IMG/VR virus record: IMGVR_UViG_3300025141_000805
Span: 1-22,958 of that record
DNA from: a virus
Reading direction: 5' to 3' (one strand)
DNA: 22,958 bases
In this document: piece by piece, positions 15,313 to 22,603 of the stretch
Layout: every line of letters begins with the position of its first letter
How positions within the stretch are numbered: position 1 is the stretch's first letter
Notes under the pieces: generated by a model
What the model was told of the DNA's origin: nothing
The model's input: only the letters and a program-made list of their open reading frames with translations
Database searches by the model: none
Translations under genes and position numbers: made by a program

Positions 15313-18225
15313 ATGACAGAAGAAAAAAAAGACTTTAGTGCCGAAAAACGCCTAATAGATATAAAACTAAAGAGACCCTGGTTTAAACAGGCTTTTTTGG
15401 TGAATTATATGTATCCAATTGTACAGCCGCTTCATGAAACTGTAAACCCTAGCAAGTATATTAAACTAATAAAGCCAAACAACAACTCTGAATCTGTTGT
15501 TAATCGCCTAACAGTCTCACCAGAAGTTATGACATTTTTTGAAGGGTCATCTGTTGAATATAGTCAATTAGTTCCTCGCATTGAAATATATAAAATCTAC
15601 ATTAAAAACAAAAAAAAAGTGGAAGAAGTGCTCCTCCCATTTGAGGCGTATACAAACTTTCAAAAAGATTGGTCTATAATGAACTTGTTAAATGGCCCTT
15701 TTCGAGGCCGCGAAGCGGGCATACAAAGCGTCGCTGTAAAAATGGGCGGAAAGGGAAAAGGCCCTTTTCGAGCAAATTTGCAAGTTATTACGCTAAAAAT
15801 ACTCTTTAACGACATAAAAACCTTATTTAGAGAGTGGGAGCACTCTCCGGGCCTCAAGGTTTCGTTCGCCGATTTAATAAAATATCCTACCGCACTGAAA
15901 GGGAAGGATACTGACCCGAAAAGCCTTCCCGCAGCCTATCGTATAAAGCTGTCTTTAGGGTGGAACGTGGATGTTAAAAACCCCATTCTTAACGAATCGA
16001 CACCGGGCAAAAATTTTGCTAAGGCGGCTCAACAGTCATCAACAAATTTTATTGGCGATTTACACACTTATGATATGGACTTTCGAGAAGATGGCTCAGT
16101 TTTGGTGACAGCCACATACAATGGAGCCATCGAGGGCGCCTTCAGCAGCGCCAATGCCGACATAATGAATTCTTACAATGCCAGTGGTGCCGAAATCAGC
16201 AAATTAAAATTACAGCTAGCTCAACTTGATGAGCTGTGGGCCGAAGCCGGCATGAACAATGAGGCGCGAAATAAAAAAGTAGCCTATTTAACAAAAATTA
16301 AAAAAATGGTTAAACAGCTCGTGGACTCTCGCAAAAAGCTGAATGGCCTAATAAAAAACGCTAAGGGTGACGACGCCACATTTCCAGATGTTGAAGAACA
16401 AGTAGGAAAAGACTTTAATGTGCTAAAGTCAAGCGCGGCTGGCCTTTCATCAAAGAGTAAAGAATTGTTAAATGCAGTCGGTGTGGCCAAGGGCGCCAAT
16501 AAAATTGAATACTATGATAAAGCTACCAAGGCTATTGATACGGCCATAGCCAAAGAAGGAGCCGAAGTGCAAAAACAAATAGATAAGGAGAAAGAAAATC
16601 TAACAAAAGCAAAAGCGGCCATAAAAGCCAGCATTGTAGCACTTGAATCGAGCATGCGCGCAAAACATTTATTTTCACACGTTGAGCGATTAATAGACCA
16701 AAACAAGGTAGGTTGGATTTCCACGGGCAAAAAAAGTGTCTTTAACGACTGGGTATCATATCGCGAAGAGCTTGATGCGATTTATAAACTGCCTGATATC
16801 ATCAAGAAGGAAGCGCTGGAGGTCACCGGCGTAACTAAGGACGCTTTTAACAAAAGCGCCGCCTTACAAAACGAAATGTCCTCGGGCACCCCCCCACCCA
16901 AAAACGCCGCCAAGTCCGCCGCAAAGACCGTCCAACAGGCTTTTAGTCTGACAACAGAAACTGAAAAAATTCCACTACCAGACGGGTCTTGCGCTATGAT
17001 CGAAAAGTATAAAAAAATTGGTGCGGCCGCCAAACTGTTCTTGTCGGATGAATATGAAAAAGGTGAAAAAATTATGTTTTTTACTTTTGGAGATTTGATA
17101 TCTACAATTCTTGATAGTGGCGGCTTAGGCGACAGCGTCGCCGCAGCAACACCAGACTTTAGATTGATCTTTGGGAATATGGAAATGCAACGACCGGGCA
17201 GTTCAATTAGGTCTGAGGTTAATTTATATTTTTTACCGATCTCTCTCGAAATCTTTGTAGATTTTATGACTCATAAAATTGTAGGTAGAAGTAAAAAAAG
17301 CTATCAATTAATGTCTTTTATTAATGATCTGATTCAATTTATAATGAATAAGATTTCTAAACCATTTGGTTCGGCCGCAGATGGGAAGTTGTTGGTTAGC
17401 GGAGGCGCCACCGGTGGCTTTAATCTAGACATTACCTCAATCAATGTACCAAAGAACCTCTTAGAGAGCAAAATGAAAGGAGACTATCACACGAATGCCG
17501 CCTTAGATTTAGCGCGCATGTTTAACTTTGGAAAACAGCGGTTTAAAAACAGCGTCGCCACAAAGTTGCCCTTCAATAAAATTTCTAACACACTCTTAAT
17601 ACAAGCAAAAGCGCCCAGCCCGTTCGAGGCTCGCGTTAAAGACACACTTAAGGCCCACCCAGTACTTGATAAAGAAGAAGGTATACCTCATTTCATGGTG
17701 GGTGGTGAAAATCGTGGGCTACTGAAGAGCATCAAGTTCACTCAATCGACAAAGCCCGGCATGGCCATGGCCTACTACCGTCAGGCCACGGGCGCCGAAG
17801 ACAATGATCGAATAAGCAAGGCTGAAATCAAGCCGGCAAAATTTGTGTGCGAGATGAGACTCATTGGGAATCCTTATTTCTATATCGGTCAACTTTTTTA
17901 TGTCAACACAGAACTTATCAGCGCCGGCAATTTTGAAAAAAACAATATTATGAACGGGGGTTATTATTTTTGTAGCAGCGTTGACACTAGTATTAAAGAT
18001 GGACAGTGGGAAACTGTTGTGAAAGGGGTTCTCACTAAAGCAGACTCTGCCATTCATCAGTCTAAGAAAAGCAAGGGCAAAAAGAACGACTCAGTCAAGA
18101 CAACAAAAGAAATGACCGCGACTGAAAAAGCGCAGTTAGATCAAAAGAAAGCTTTGGCCGAGCTGTCAACTTCCTCCGCAATTTCTTCGACGCCAAAACC
18201 AAAAACTCCGGGAGCATGTAGTTAA
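15313..18225 (+). CDS. Large baseplate hub-like structural protein
   Basis: A 970-aa protein, probably the central baseplate hub or a hub-tape fusion. The N-terminal domain (1-285) has two GPFRG/GPFRA turns around VAVKMGGKGKG and strand-rich blocks. Residues about 290-470 are long charged helices (KLKLQLAQLDELW, then EKENLTKAKAAIKASI) with coiled-coil character. A Pro/Ala/Lys-rich linker lies near 520. The C-terminal part (about 575-920) holds MFFTFGDLISTILD, PHFMVGGENRGLLKSIKFTQS and FVCEMRLIGNPYFYIGQLFYVN, then GGYYFCSSVDTSIKDGQWETVVKGVL, a pattern common to tail hub proteins of gp27/gpD type. The tail end is Lys/Thr/Ser-rich. It follows the gp53-like gene by 13 nt with only a weak GAGTGAAG site. 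The exact T4 counterpart is uncertain. Confidence 0.6.
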   Translation: MTEEKKDFSAEKRLIDIKLKRPWFKQAFLVNYMYPIVQPLHETVNPSKYIKLIKPNNNSESVVNRLTVSPEVMTFFEGSSVEYSQLVPRIEIYKIYIKNKKKVEEVLLPFEAYTNFQKDWSIMNLLNGPFRGREAGIQSVAVKMGGKGKGPFRANLQVITLKILFNDIKTLFREWEHSPGLKVSFADLIKYPTALKGKDTDPKSLPAAYRIKLSLGWNVDVKNPILNESTPGKNFAKAAQQSSTNFIGDLHTYDMDFREDGSVLVTATYNGAIEGAFSSANADIMNSYNASGAEISKLKLQLAQLDELWAEAGMNNEARNKKVAYLTKIKKMVKQLVDSRKKLNGLIKNAKGDDATFPDVEEQVGKDFNVLKSSAAGLSSKSKELLNAVGVAKGANKIEYYDKATKAIDTAIAKEGAEVQKQIDKEKENLTKAKAAIKASIVALESSMRAKHLFSHVERLIDQNKVGWISTGKKSVFNDWVSYREELDAIYKLPDIIKKEALEVTGVTKDAFNKSAALQNEMSSGTPPPKNAAKSAAKTVQQAFSLTTETEKIPLPDGSCAMIEKYKKIGAAAKLFLSDEYEKGEKIMFFTFGDLISTILDSGGLGDSVAAATPDFRLIFGNMEMQRPGSSIRSEVNLYFLPISLEIFVDFMTHKIVGRSKKSYQLMSFINDLIQFIMNKISKPFGSAADGKLLVSGGATGGFNLDITSINVPKNLLESKMKGDYHTNAALDLARMFNFGKQRFKNSVATKLPFNKISNTLLIQAKAPSPFEARVKDTLKAHPVLDKEEGIPHFMVGGENRGLLKSIKFTQSTKPGMAMAYYRQATGAEDNDRISKAEIKPAKFVCEMRLIGNPYFYIGQLFYVNTELISAGNFEKNNIMNGGYYFCSSVDTSIKDGQWETVVKGVLTKADSAIHQSKKSKGKKNDSVKTTKEMTATEKAQLDQKKALAELSTSSAISSTPKPKTPGACS

Positions 18226-18276
18226 CAAAAATAAAGGAGATAAAACTAATTATCTTAGAAGAGGAAAATCACGATA

Positions 18277-19665
18277 ATGGCCGATATTAACATACCCCCC
18301 TTTGGTACTAACTCCCTAGAAGCATCTGCACTATTTGAGCAAAGGCTGCGCTATCGAGAAGAATCCTTTTCTAGACTTTTCGATCCCACTCCCTTGGACA
18401 TTCTATATGAAAAGCCTTTTTATGGTAAAGTAGATATATATGGGACCCCAATATATCCTTCTGAAATAAACATGGTACAACTTCCAGGTCCGGGACTAAT
18501 TCTGGCTTTGGATTTTGTTGCCGCGGCCTTCCGGGACTTTAAACATTTTATAGACAAGTGCGCGGTGGTCAAAGGAAGGAGTTTTGCAGATTTGTTTCCC
18601 TCGTTTACGCCAAAGTCTGCGACTCAGAATTTTCATCAAATGTATAATGATCATTTTGTTAAAAATGTCTTTAACGTTTTTTCGAATTCGTACATCCAGG
18701 TACCAAAAATCAACAGAAAAATCAAAAACTTTGACGATCTGACGAGAGAGTTTCTGCAATTCGCTAAAATGATGGTAGGAGAGTTTCCGATTACAAAGAC
18801 TGGTTTTATTGTATCTCCGCACTGCACAAACGCAATTAGCGGTCTTTTTATTGAATTGTCGGGCCCGTCTTACGATAACGATCTCGTTAAATTTGAGCGA
18901 TTTATTTCAAAACCCTCTTTCAACGATTATATTAAAGCTGCATCCGGGTTCGGATTCTATGTAGACAAAAATATTCCATGGAGAATCGCAGTTAATATGG
19001 ACTCGCCAGTGACCAAAGATTATATGACGGCCTTTGGTGTAAGCCTTGACGATAACAGTGTTTTTTCTAGCTATTTCTATGAAAGTGAATATTTTTCGTA
19101 CGAAAGTATGAAGGCACGCCTTTTTAATCTGTATTCTATCTTGATGGCCAACCCACGCAGCAGAACTTACGGCTCAGTGTACGAAACTAAAAATTGCCCC
19201 ATAGCGACGTGGGATAGCGTTCTTAATGGCAATTACAAAATAATAACAAAAGAAACCCAAAGAGAACCAATCCCCGTTTATTATGACCAAAAGGAAATAC
19301 CCGTAAATTTTGAAGGCCCACCGCCAGAAACTTTTGATAAGAAATATAATGATGAGTATTTTTTACCTATTTATTTTCAATTAAGGCTAGCCGAGAGCAA
19401 AATCAGGTACAGGCAGCGCGAATATAAATCGCACATGAGAAAAATATTAAATTTTTATAAAGTTTTTGGTGCTGAGTCCGCGGTGTCATATATAGGGCAT
19501 TTGACAAAACAAACAAAGATATATGAAAAAATACCAGACGACAGAAAGCCACCCTACAATATAAAATATTTTGGCGATTCCACAAGTTCTGGCTTGTATT
19601 CTTACGCAGAACCTGCTATAATAAAAAAAGAAAAAATTAGTGACCCTGACGCCACTGAATATTGA
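18277..19665 (+). CDS. Unrecognised 462-aa protein, probably virion-associated
   Basis: I do not recognise this family. The protein is soluble-looking, rich in Phe/Tyr (for example SVFSSYFYESEYFSYES near 265-281) and has no signal peptide or transmembrane helix. Its N-terminus, NIPPFGTNSLEASALFEQRLRYREESFSRLFDP, is followed by a segment with GPGLILALDFVAAAFRDFKHF. The C-terminal half has a long basic helix, LAESKIRYRQREYKSHMRKILNFYKVFG. Being last of the baseplate block, it may be a baseplate or neck structural protein. The start uses GAGGAAA (18261-18267). Its last 70 bases contain a sigma70-type promoter for the polymerase, and its stop codon overlaps an alternative TTG of that gene. Confidence 0.75.
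   Translation: MADINIPPFGTNSLEASALFEQRLRYREESFSRLFDPTPLDILYEKPFYGKVDIYGTPIYPSEINMVQLPGPGLILALDFVAAAFRDFKHFIDKCAVVKGRSFADLFPSFTPKSATQNFHQMYNDHFVKNVFNVFSNSYIQVPKINRKIKNFDDLTREFLQFAKMMVGEFPITKTGFIVSPHCTNAISGLFIELSGPSYDNDLVKFERFISKPSFNDYIKAASGFGFYVDKNIPWRIAVNMDSPVTKDYMTAFGVSLDDNSVFSSYFYESEYFSYESMKARLFNLYSILMANPRSRTYGSVYETKNCPIATWDSVLNGNYKIITKETQREPIPVYYDQKEIPVNFEGPPPETFDKKYNDEYFLPIYFQLRLAESKIRYRQREYKSHMRKILNFYKVFGAESAVSYIGHLTKQTKIYEKIPDDRKPPYNIKYFGDSTSSGLYSYAEPAIIKKEKISDPDATEY
19594..19622 (+). promoter_or_regulatory. Sigma70-type promoter for the polymerase gene, extended -10
   Basis: A perfect TATAAT at 19617-19622 is preceded by TGC, making an extended -10, with TTGTAT (19594-19599; 3 of 6 with TTGACA) exactly 17 bases upstream. 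Transcription would begin near 19629, about 40 nt before the polymerase ATG. It lies inside the 3' end of the preceding gene, so it would give early, host-polymerase transcription of replication genes from within the late cluster. Confidence 0.68.
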
Positions 19666-19670
19666 CCGGA

Positions 19671-20855
19671 ATGATTTTTCAAACCTTTGATGACAAAAGA
19701 GAATGTGTTGCCATCTATCAAGATGGAAAAATTTATAAGAAAAAGCCACGCCATCAATTAACAAAAACTTGGGATTACGCGGAGTCTCTCAAGGACAATC
19801 AGATTCAATACGCGAAATATTATTGTGGTGGGAAAAGTTTAGACGAAGCATGCCCCGAAAACCTAAGAGGAGAGTGGGAAGCGGTCAAGGAAAAACTAGA
19901 AGCTTTTAGGCGCTCCGTCGGCGAAGCGAAATTAAATCTGCGGGAACATTGCTTTTTTGATTTGATACCCCCCCATGTCTTATTAAACTATGGGCAGATT
20001 AAAAATAAGATCTGCAACCATGTTTTTGCAACCCAGGCCAAACCAGAAAACTATGATCATATGGTAGATCTTGTAAGGGTTTTGACGGAAATAAAAAATA
20101 CAAAATTAAATATTGATTTGACTCCTTTAGAAGGGCGACGACATGAATTCAAGGCACGCCAATTCCTCAAAAAAATAAGCAACATAGAGCCCTATATAAC
20201 ATATGATATGCGCGGCACCAAAACTGGAAGACTCACTTCAAAGGCCTTTCCAATATTAACGATGGACAAGGAATACAGAACGATTTTAAAACCCAACAAC
20301 GAGTGGTTTCTTGAATTAGATTACAATGCGGCTGAGTTGCGTGTTATGCTTGGACTCCTAGGTGGCGGACAACCAAACGAAGATTTGCACGATTGGAACC
20401 TGAAAAATGTTTTTAAAAATGGTGGCACAAGAGAAGAAGCAAAGAAAAGAGTGTTTGCGTGGCTGTACAATCCCGAGTCAAAAGACCGCCTCTTAAACAA
20501 AGAATATGATCGAGACTCTGTGTTACAAAAGTACTACAATGGAAGCCAAGTGACAACCCTTTGGAACAGGACAATTGATTCTGATGATCATCACGCTTTG
20601 AACTATATAATTCAGTCAACAGCGGCGGACCTCTTCCTTCGGCAGATGATTAAAGTTTGGGAACTACTTAAAGATAAGGAATCTCAAATCGCGTTTTGTT
20701 TGCATGACTCTTTGGTAATTGACCTAGCAGAAAAGGATCAGGTGCTGGTACATGAGATAAAAGAAGAGTTTGCCAACACAGAACTTGGCACCTTTAAGGT
20801 GAATGTCTTTGGTGGGAAAAACTTTGGCGAGATGAAAAGGATGAACGTAAGATAA
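19671..20855 (+). CDS. polA: Family A (Pol I-type) DNA polymerase, polymerase domain only
   Basis: Replicative or repair DNA polymerase of family A. In 394 aa it keeps the active-site set (E. coli Pol I numbers in brackets): R187 in TGRLTS (R668); motif A D217 and E222 in LDYNAAELR (D705, E710); O-helix R254, K258, F262, Y266 (R754, K758, F762, Y766); N311 and Q315 in NYIIQSTAAD (N845, Q849); and motif C H345-D346 (H881, D882). DLHDW matches the DIH motif. No 3'-5' or 5'-3' exonuclease domain is encoded; the first 130 residues are thumb-like at most. O-helix glycines G763 and G767 are replaced by Ala and Asn. I prefer the ATG at 19671 over an in-frame TTG at 19662 that overlaps the previous stop. 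The next gene overlaps by one base (TAATG). Confidence 0.92.
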   Translation: MIFQTFDDKRECVAIYQDGKIYKKKPRHQLTKTWDYAESLKDNQIQYAKYYCGGKSLDEACPENLRGEWEAVKEKLEAFRRSVGEAKLNLREHCFFDLIPPHVLLNYGQIKNKICNHVFATQAKPENYDHMVDLVRVLTEIKNTKLNIDLTPLEGRRHEFKARQFLKKISNIEPYITYDMRGTKTGRLTSKAFPILTMDKEYRTILKPNNEWFLELDYNAAELRVMLGLLGGGQPNEDLHDWNLKNVFKNGGTREEAKKRVFAWLYNPESKDRLLNKEYDRDSVLQKYYNGSQVTTLWNRTIDSDDHHALNYIIQSTAADLFLRQMIKVWELLKDKESQIAFCLHDSLVIDLAEKDQVLVHEIKEEFANTELGTFKVNVFGGKNFGEMKRMNVR

Positions 20856-21721
20856 TGCAGACCATAATTGGAATTGGAGAAGCCGGCTGCAACATCGCAG
20901 ATCAGTTTGCTAACTACCCTCAATATAAAATATATAAAATAGACACGGGCTTGCAAAAAGCGCCACGGTGCTACAATTTCCCGGAGTATGATCATCCTGA
21001 AAAGTATGAAGAGAATTGCCCCAGCCTGAAGCGTTTTTTTAAAAACGTAAAAGACGGCGTCCTGGTCGTCACAAGTTGCGGCCTTATTTCAGCCGCTATT
21101 CTTAGAATCTTAGAACAAATAAAGCACAAATGCCAAATAAGTATTTTATATATAAGGCCAGATCGTGCTTTATTGCCGGAATTGAAAACTCTGAATGATA
21201 ACGTCTTGTTTCACATCCTGCAAGAGTACACGCGCAGCGCGCTGTTTGAAAGAATATATTTAGTGGACAACGTGCAAGTATCTAAGATTGTTGGAGATGT
21301 CCCCATCCGCGAGCACTTCAACAAGCTGAATGAGTTGGTTGTGTACACAATTCACATGATGAACGTGTTTAATAACACGGAACCGGAGACCACTACATTT
21401 GCTCCATTTATAGAAACGGCCCGCATGACAACCTTCAGTCTGCTAAACTATGAAACTGGGGAAGAAAAACCATTTTTTGATCTTGACATTCCACGCGAAA
21501 AGAGATATTATTATGGAGTGCCTGAAAAGAGGCTTCAAACGGACGGTACTCTATTGAAAAAGATTGGGGAGCAATTAAAAGAACAGAAACAATATGATAA
21601 AATGATGATGAGCTACGCGGTTTTTTCAACAGACTACGAAGATGTATATGCGTTCAGTCTGTTGAATAGCTCAGTGGTTCAAAATAACAAGTTTAGGCTT
21701 GACAAAGATTTAAATTTATAG
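20855..21721 (+). CDS. Tubulin/FtsZ-fold protein lacking the GTPase glycine loop
   Basis: A 288-aa protein whose N-terminal 175 residues can be read along FtsZ. MQTIIGIGEAGCNIAD fits the T1 strand-loop (FtsZ VIGVGGGGGNAV), YKIYKIDTGLQ fits FFAVNTDAQ, and VKDGVLVVTSCGLISAAILRILEQIK (about 66-90) stands where FtsZ has DMVFI...GGGTGTGAAPVIAEIAK. ISILYIRPDRALLPELK, a helix and ERIYLVDNVQVSKI fit VAVVTKPF...ITIPNDKLLKV, followed by an H7-like helix (about 151-172). The GGGTGTG phosphate loop is degenerate (SCGLISA) and the NxDxxD T7 catalytic loop is not evident, so GTP hydrolysis is doubtful. It sits between polymerase and gp32, in one unit with the polymerase (1-nt overlap). A filament, scaffold or replication accessory role is possible but unproven. 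The assignment is by eye. Confidence 0.55.
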   Translation: MQTIIGIGEAGCNIADQFANYPQYKIYKIDTGLQKAPRCYNFPEYDHPEKYEENCPSLKRFFKNVKDGVLVVTSCGLISAAILRILEQIKHKCQISILYIRPDRALLPELKTLNDNVLFHILQEYTRSALFERIYLVDNVQVSKIVGDVPIREHFNKLNELVVYTIHMMNVFNNTEPETTTFAPFIETARMTTFSLLNYETGEEKPFFDLDIPREKRYYYGVPEKRLQTDGTLLKKIGEQLKEQKQYDKMMMSYAVFSTDYEDVYAFSLLNSSVVQNNKFRLDKDLNL

Positions 21722-21727
21722 TATTAT
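21699..21727 (+). promoter_or_regulatory. Sigma70-type promoter for the gp32-like gene
   Basis: A perfect TTGACA at 21699-21704 and TATTAT at 21722-21727 (5 of 6) are separated by exactly 17 bases. The -35 lies inside the last codons of the preceding gene and the -10 begins one base after its stop. Transcription would begin near 21734, giving a leader of about 55 nt. This would supply the SSB early and independently of the polymerase unit. Confidence 0.78.
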
Positions 21728-21737
21728 ATAAAAATAG

Positions 21738-21761
21738 CGGTACAAGAGAGTTATTGTACTG
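21738..21761 (+). promoter_or_regulatory. Leader hairpin, candidate gp32 autoregulatory site
   Basis: CGGTACAA (21738-21745) pairs with TTGTACTG (21754-21761) to make an 8-bp stem with one G-U pair and an 8-nt purine-rich loop (GAGAGTTA). It lies at the very start of the predicted transcript, 12 nt before the AAAGGAG site. T4 gp32 represses its own translation by binding a structured leader; a similar role here is inference only. Confidence 0.45.
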
Positions 21762-21788
21762 ACTTTAACAAAAAAGGAGACAAGAAAT

Positions 21789-22544
21789 ATGTCAATCAAT
21801 TTAGATAAAATGCGCGCACGCATGACCACCCTCAAAACTAAAGGGGGCGCGAATAACCGTTTTTGGCGCCCCCAAGATGGCGAATCAGTAATTCGCATTG
21901 TTCCCACAGCCGATGGAGATCCGTTCAAGGACTATTGGTTCCACTACAACGTTGGAGACAATCCTGGCTTTCTTAGCCCGAAGAGAAACTTTGGGGAAGA
22001 TTGTCCGCTGGACTCTTTTGTCCGCCAGCTTTGGCAAGAAGGAACAGAAGATAGTAAACGGATGGCCAAGAAGTTGTCTGCTCGTCAGCGTTTTTTCGCA
22101 CCGGTGCTTGTTCGCGGTGAAGAAGACCAAGGCGTTCGTGTCTGGGGCTTTGGGAAACTAGTTTACGAAAGCCTTCTTAACCTTGTTTTGAACCCTGAAT
22201 ACGGGGACATCACTGATCCTGAAAAGGGTATTGATTTGGCAATCGCGTATGGAAAGCCTGCAGGCGCAAGCTTCCCAGTCACACAGCTCACCCCGCGCCG
22301 ACGAAGTTCCCCGCTTTGTCCCGATGACCCTGAAAAGTGCCACGAACTTCTGGAAAACATTCCAGATTTTGAGGAGCTATTCGCCCCAAGTCGAAAGACT
22401 GCGGTCGAAGTTCAGGGCATGCTAGATGAATTTCTTTTGAGCGATTCAGACCCCGAAGAAAACTCTAGCGAGACCACCAAGTATAGCGCAAATAAAAAAG
22501 AAGGCACGTCTGTTGACAAAGCCTTCGCGGATTTGCTTGGTTAA
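21789..22544 (+). CDS. gp32: Single-stranded DNA-binding protein, gp32-like
   Basis: SSB of the T4 gp32 family, coating single strands during replication and recombination. The 251-aa product (T4 gp32 301 aa) opens with a short basic N-terminus and FWRPQDGESVIRIVPTADGDPF, the OB-fold start. It continues DYWFHYNVG, then FLSPKRNFGEDCPLD and a helix, RFFAPVLVRGEEDQGVRVWGFGKLVYESLLNLV, GDITDPEKGIDLAIAYGK and TQLTPRRRSSPL, the last being characteristic of marine gp32 relatives. The C-terminal 40 residues are Asp/Glu/Ser-rich, ending VDKAFADLLG, equivalent to the acidic protein-interaction tail. The T4 zinc site (one His, three Cys) is not preserved as a set: H52 and C72 are present, but no nearby cysteine pair follows. 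The gene has its own promoter and terminator; AAAGGAG lies 9 nt before the ATG. Confidence 0.9.
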   Translation: MSINLDKMRARMTTLKTKGGANNRFWRPQDGESVIRIVPTADGDPFKDYWFHYNVGDNPGFLSPKRNFGEDCPLDSFVRQLWQEGTEDSKRMAKKLSARQRFFAPVLVRGEEDQGVRVWGFGKLVYESLLNLVLNPEYGDITDPEKGIDLAIAYGKPAGASFPVTQLTPRRRSSPLCPDDPEKCHELLENIPDFEELFAPSRKTAVEVQGMLDEFLLSDSDPEENSSETTKYSANKKEGTSVDKAFADLLG

Positions 22545-22550
22545 GAATGT

Positions 22551-22578
22551 GGGGGCCTTCGGGCCCCCCTTCTTTTTT
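22551..22578 (+). terminator. Rho-independent terminator after gp32
   Basis: GGGGGCC (22551-22557), loop TTCG (22558-22561) and GGCCCCC (22562-22568) form a 7-bp all-GC stem capped by a stable UUCG tetraloop, followed by a T-rich tract. It starts 6 nt after the gp32 stop. Together with the upstream promoter it frames gp32 as a single-gene unit. Confidence 0.93.
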
Positions 22579-22603
22579 AATCTAACACCTTTAAGGGGAA
22601 AAC

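Noticed and set aside
19368-19376. A further exact CTATTTATT
   Set aside because: It lies inside the 462-aa coding frame, about 300 bases from the next start, so is treated as chance codon use (Pro-Ile-Tyr-Phe).
19501-19525. TTGACA followed by TATATG
   Set aside because: The spacing is only 13 bases, too short for a sigma70 promoter; the extended -10 promoter at 19617 is better.
19662-19670. TTG start at 19662 for the polymerase
   Set aside because: It overlaps the previous stop and has no upstream ribosome binding site; the ATG at 19671 is three codons on and preferred, though neither has a strong site.
22513-22518. TTGACA near the 3' end of gp32 as a uvsX promoter
   Set aside because: No acceptable -10 lies 16-18 bases downstream, and the strong terminator would stand between it and uvsX.
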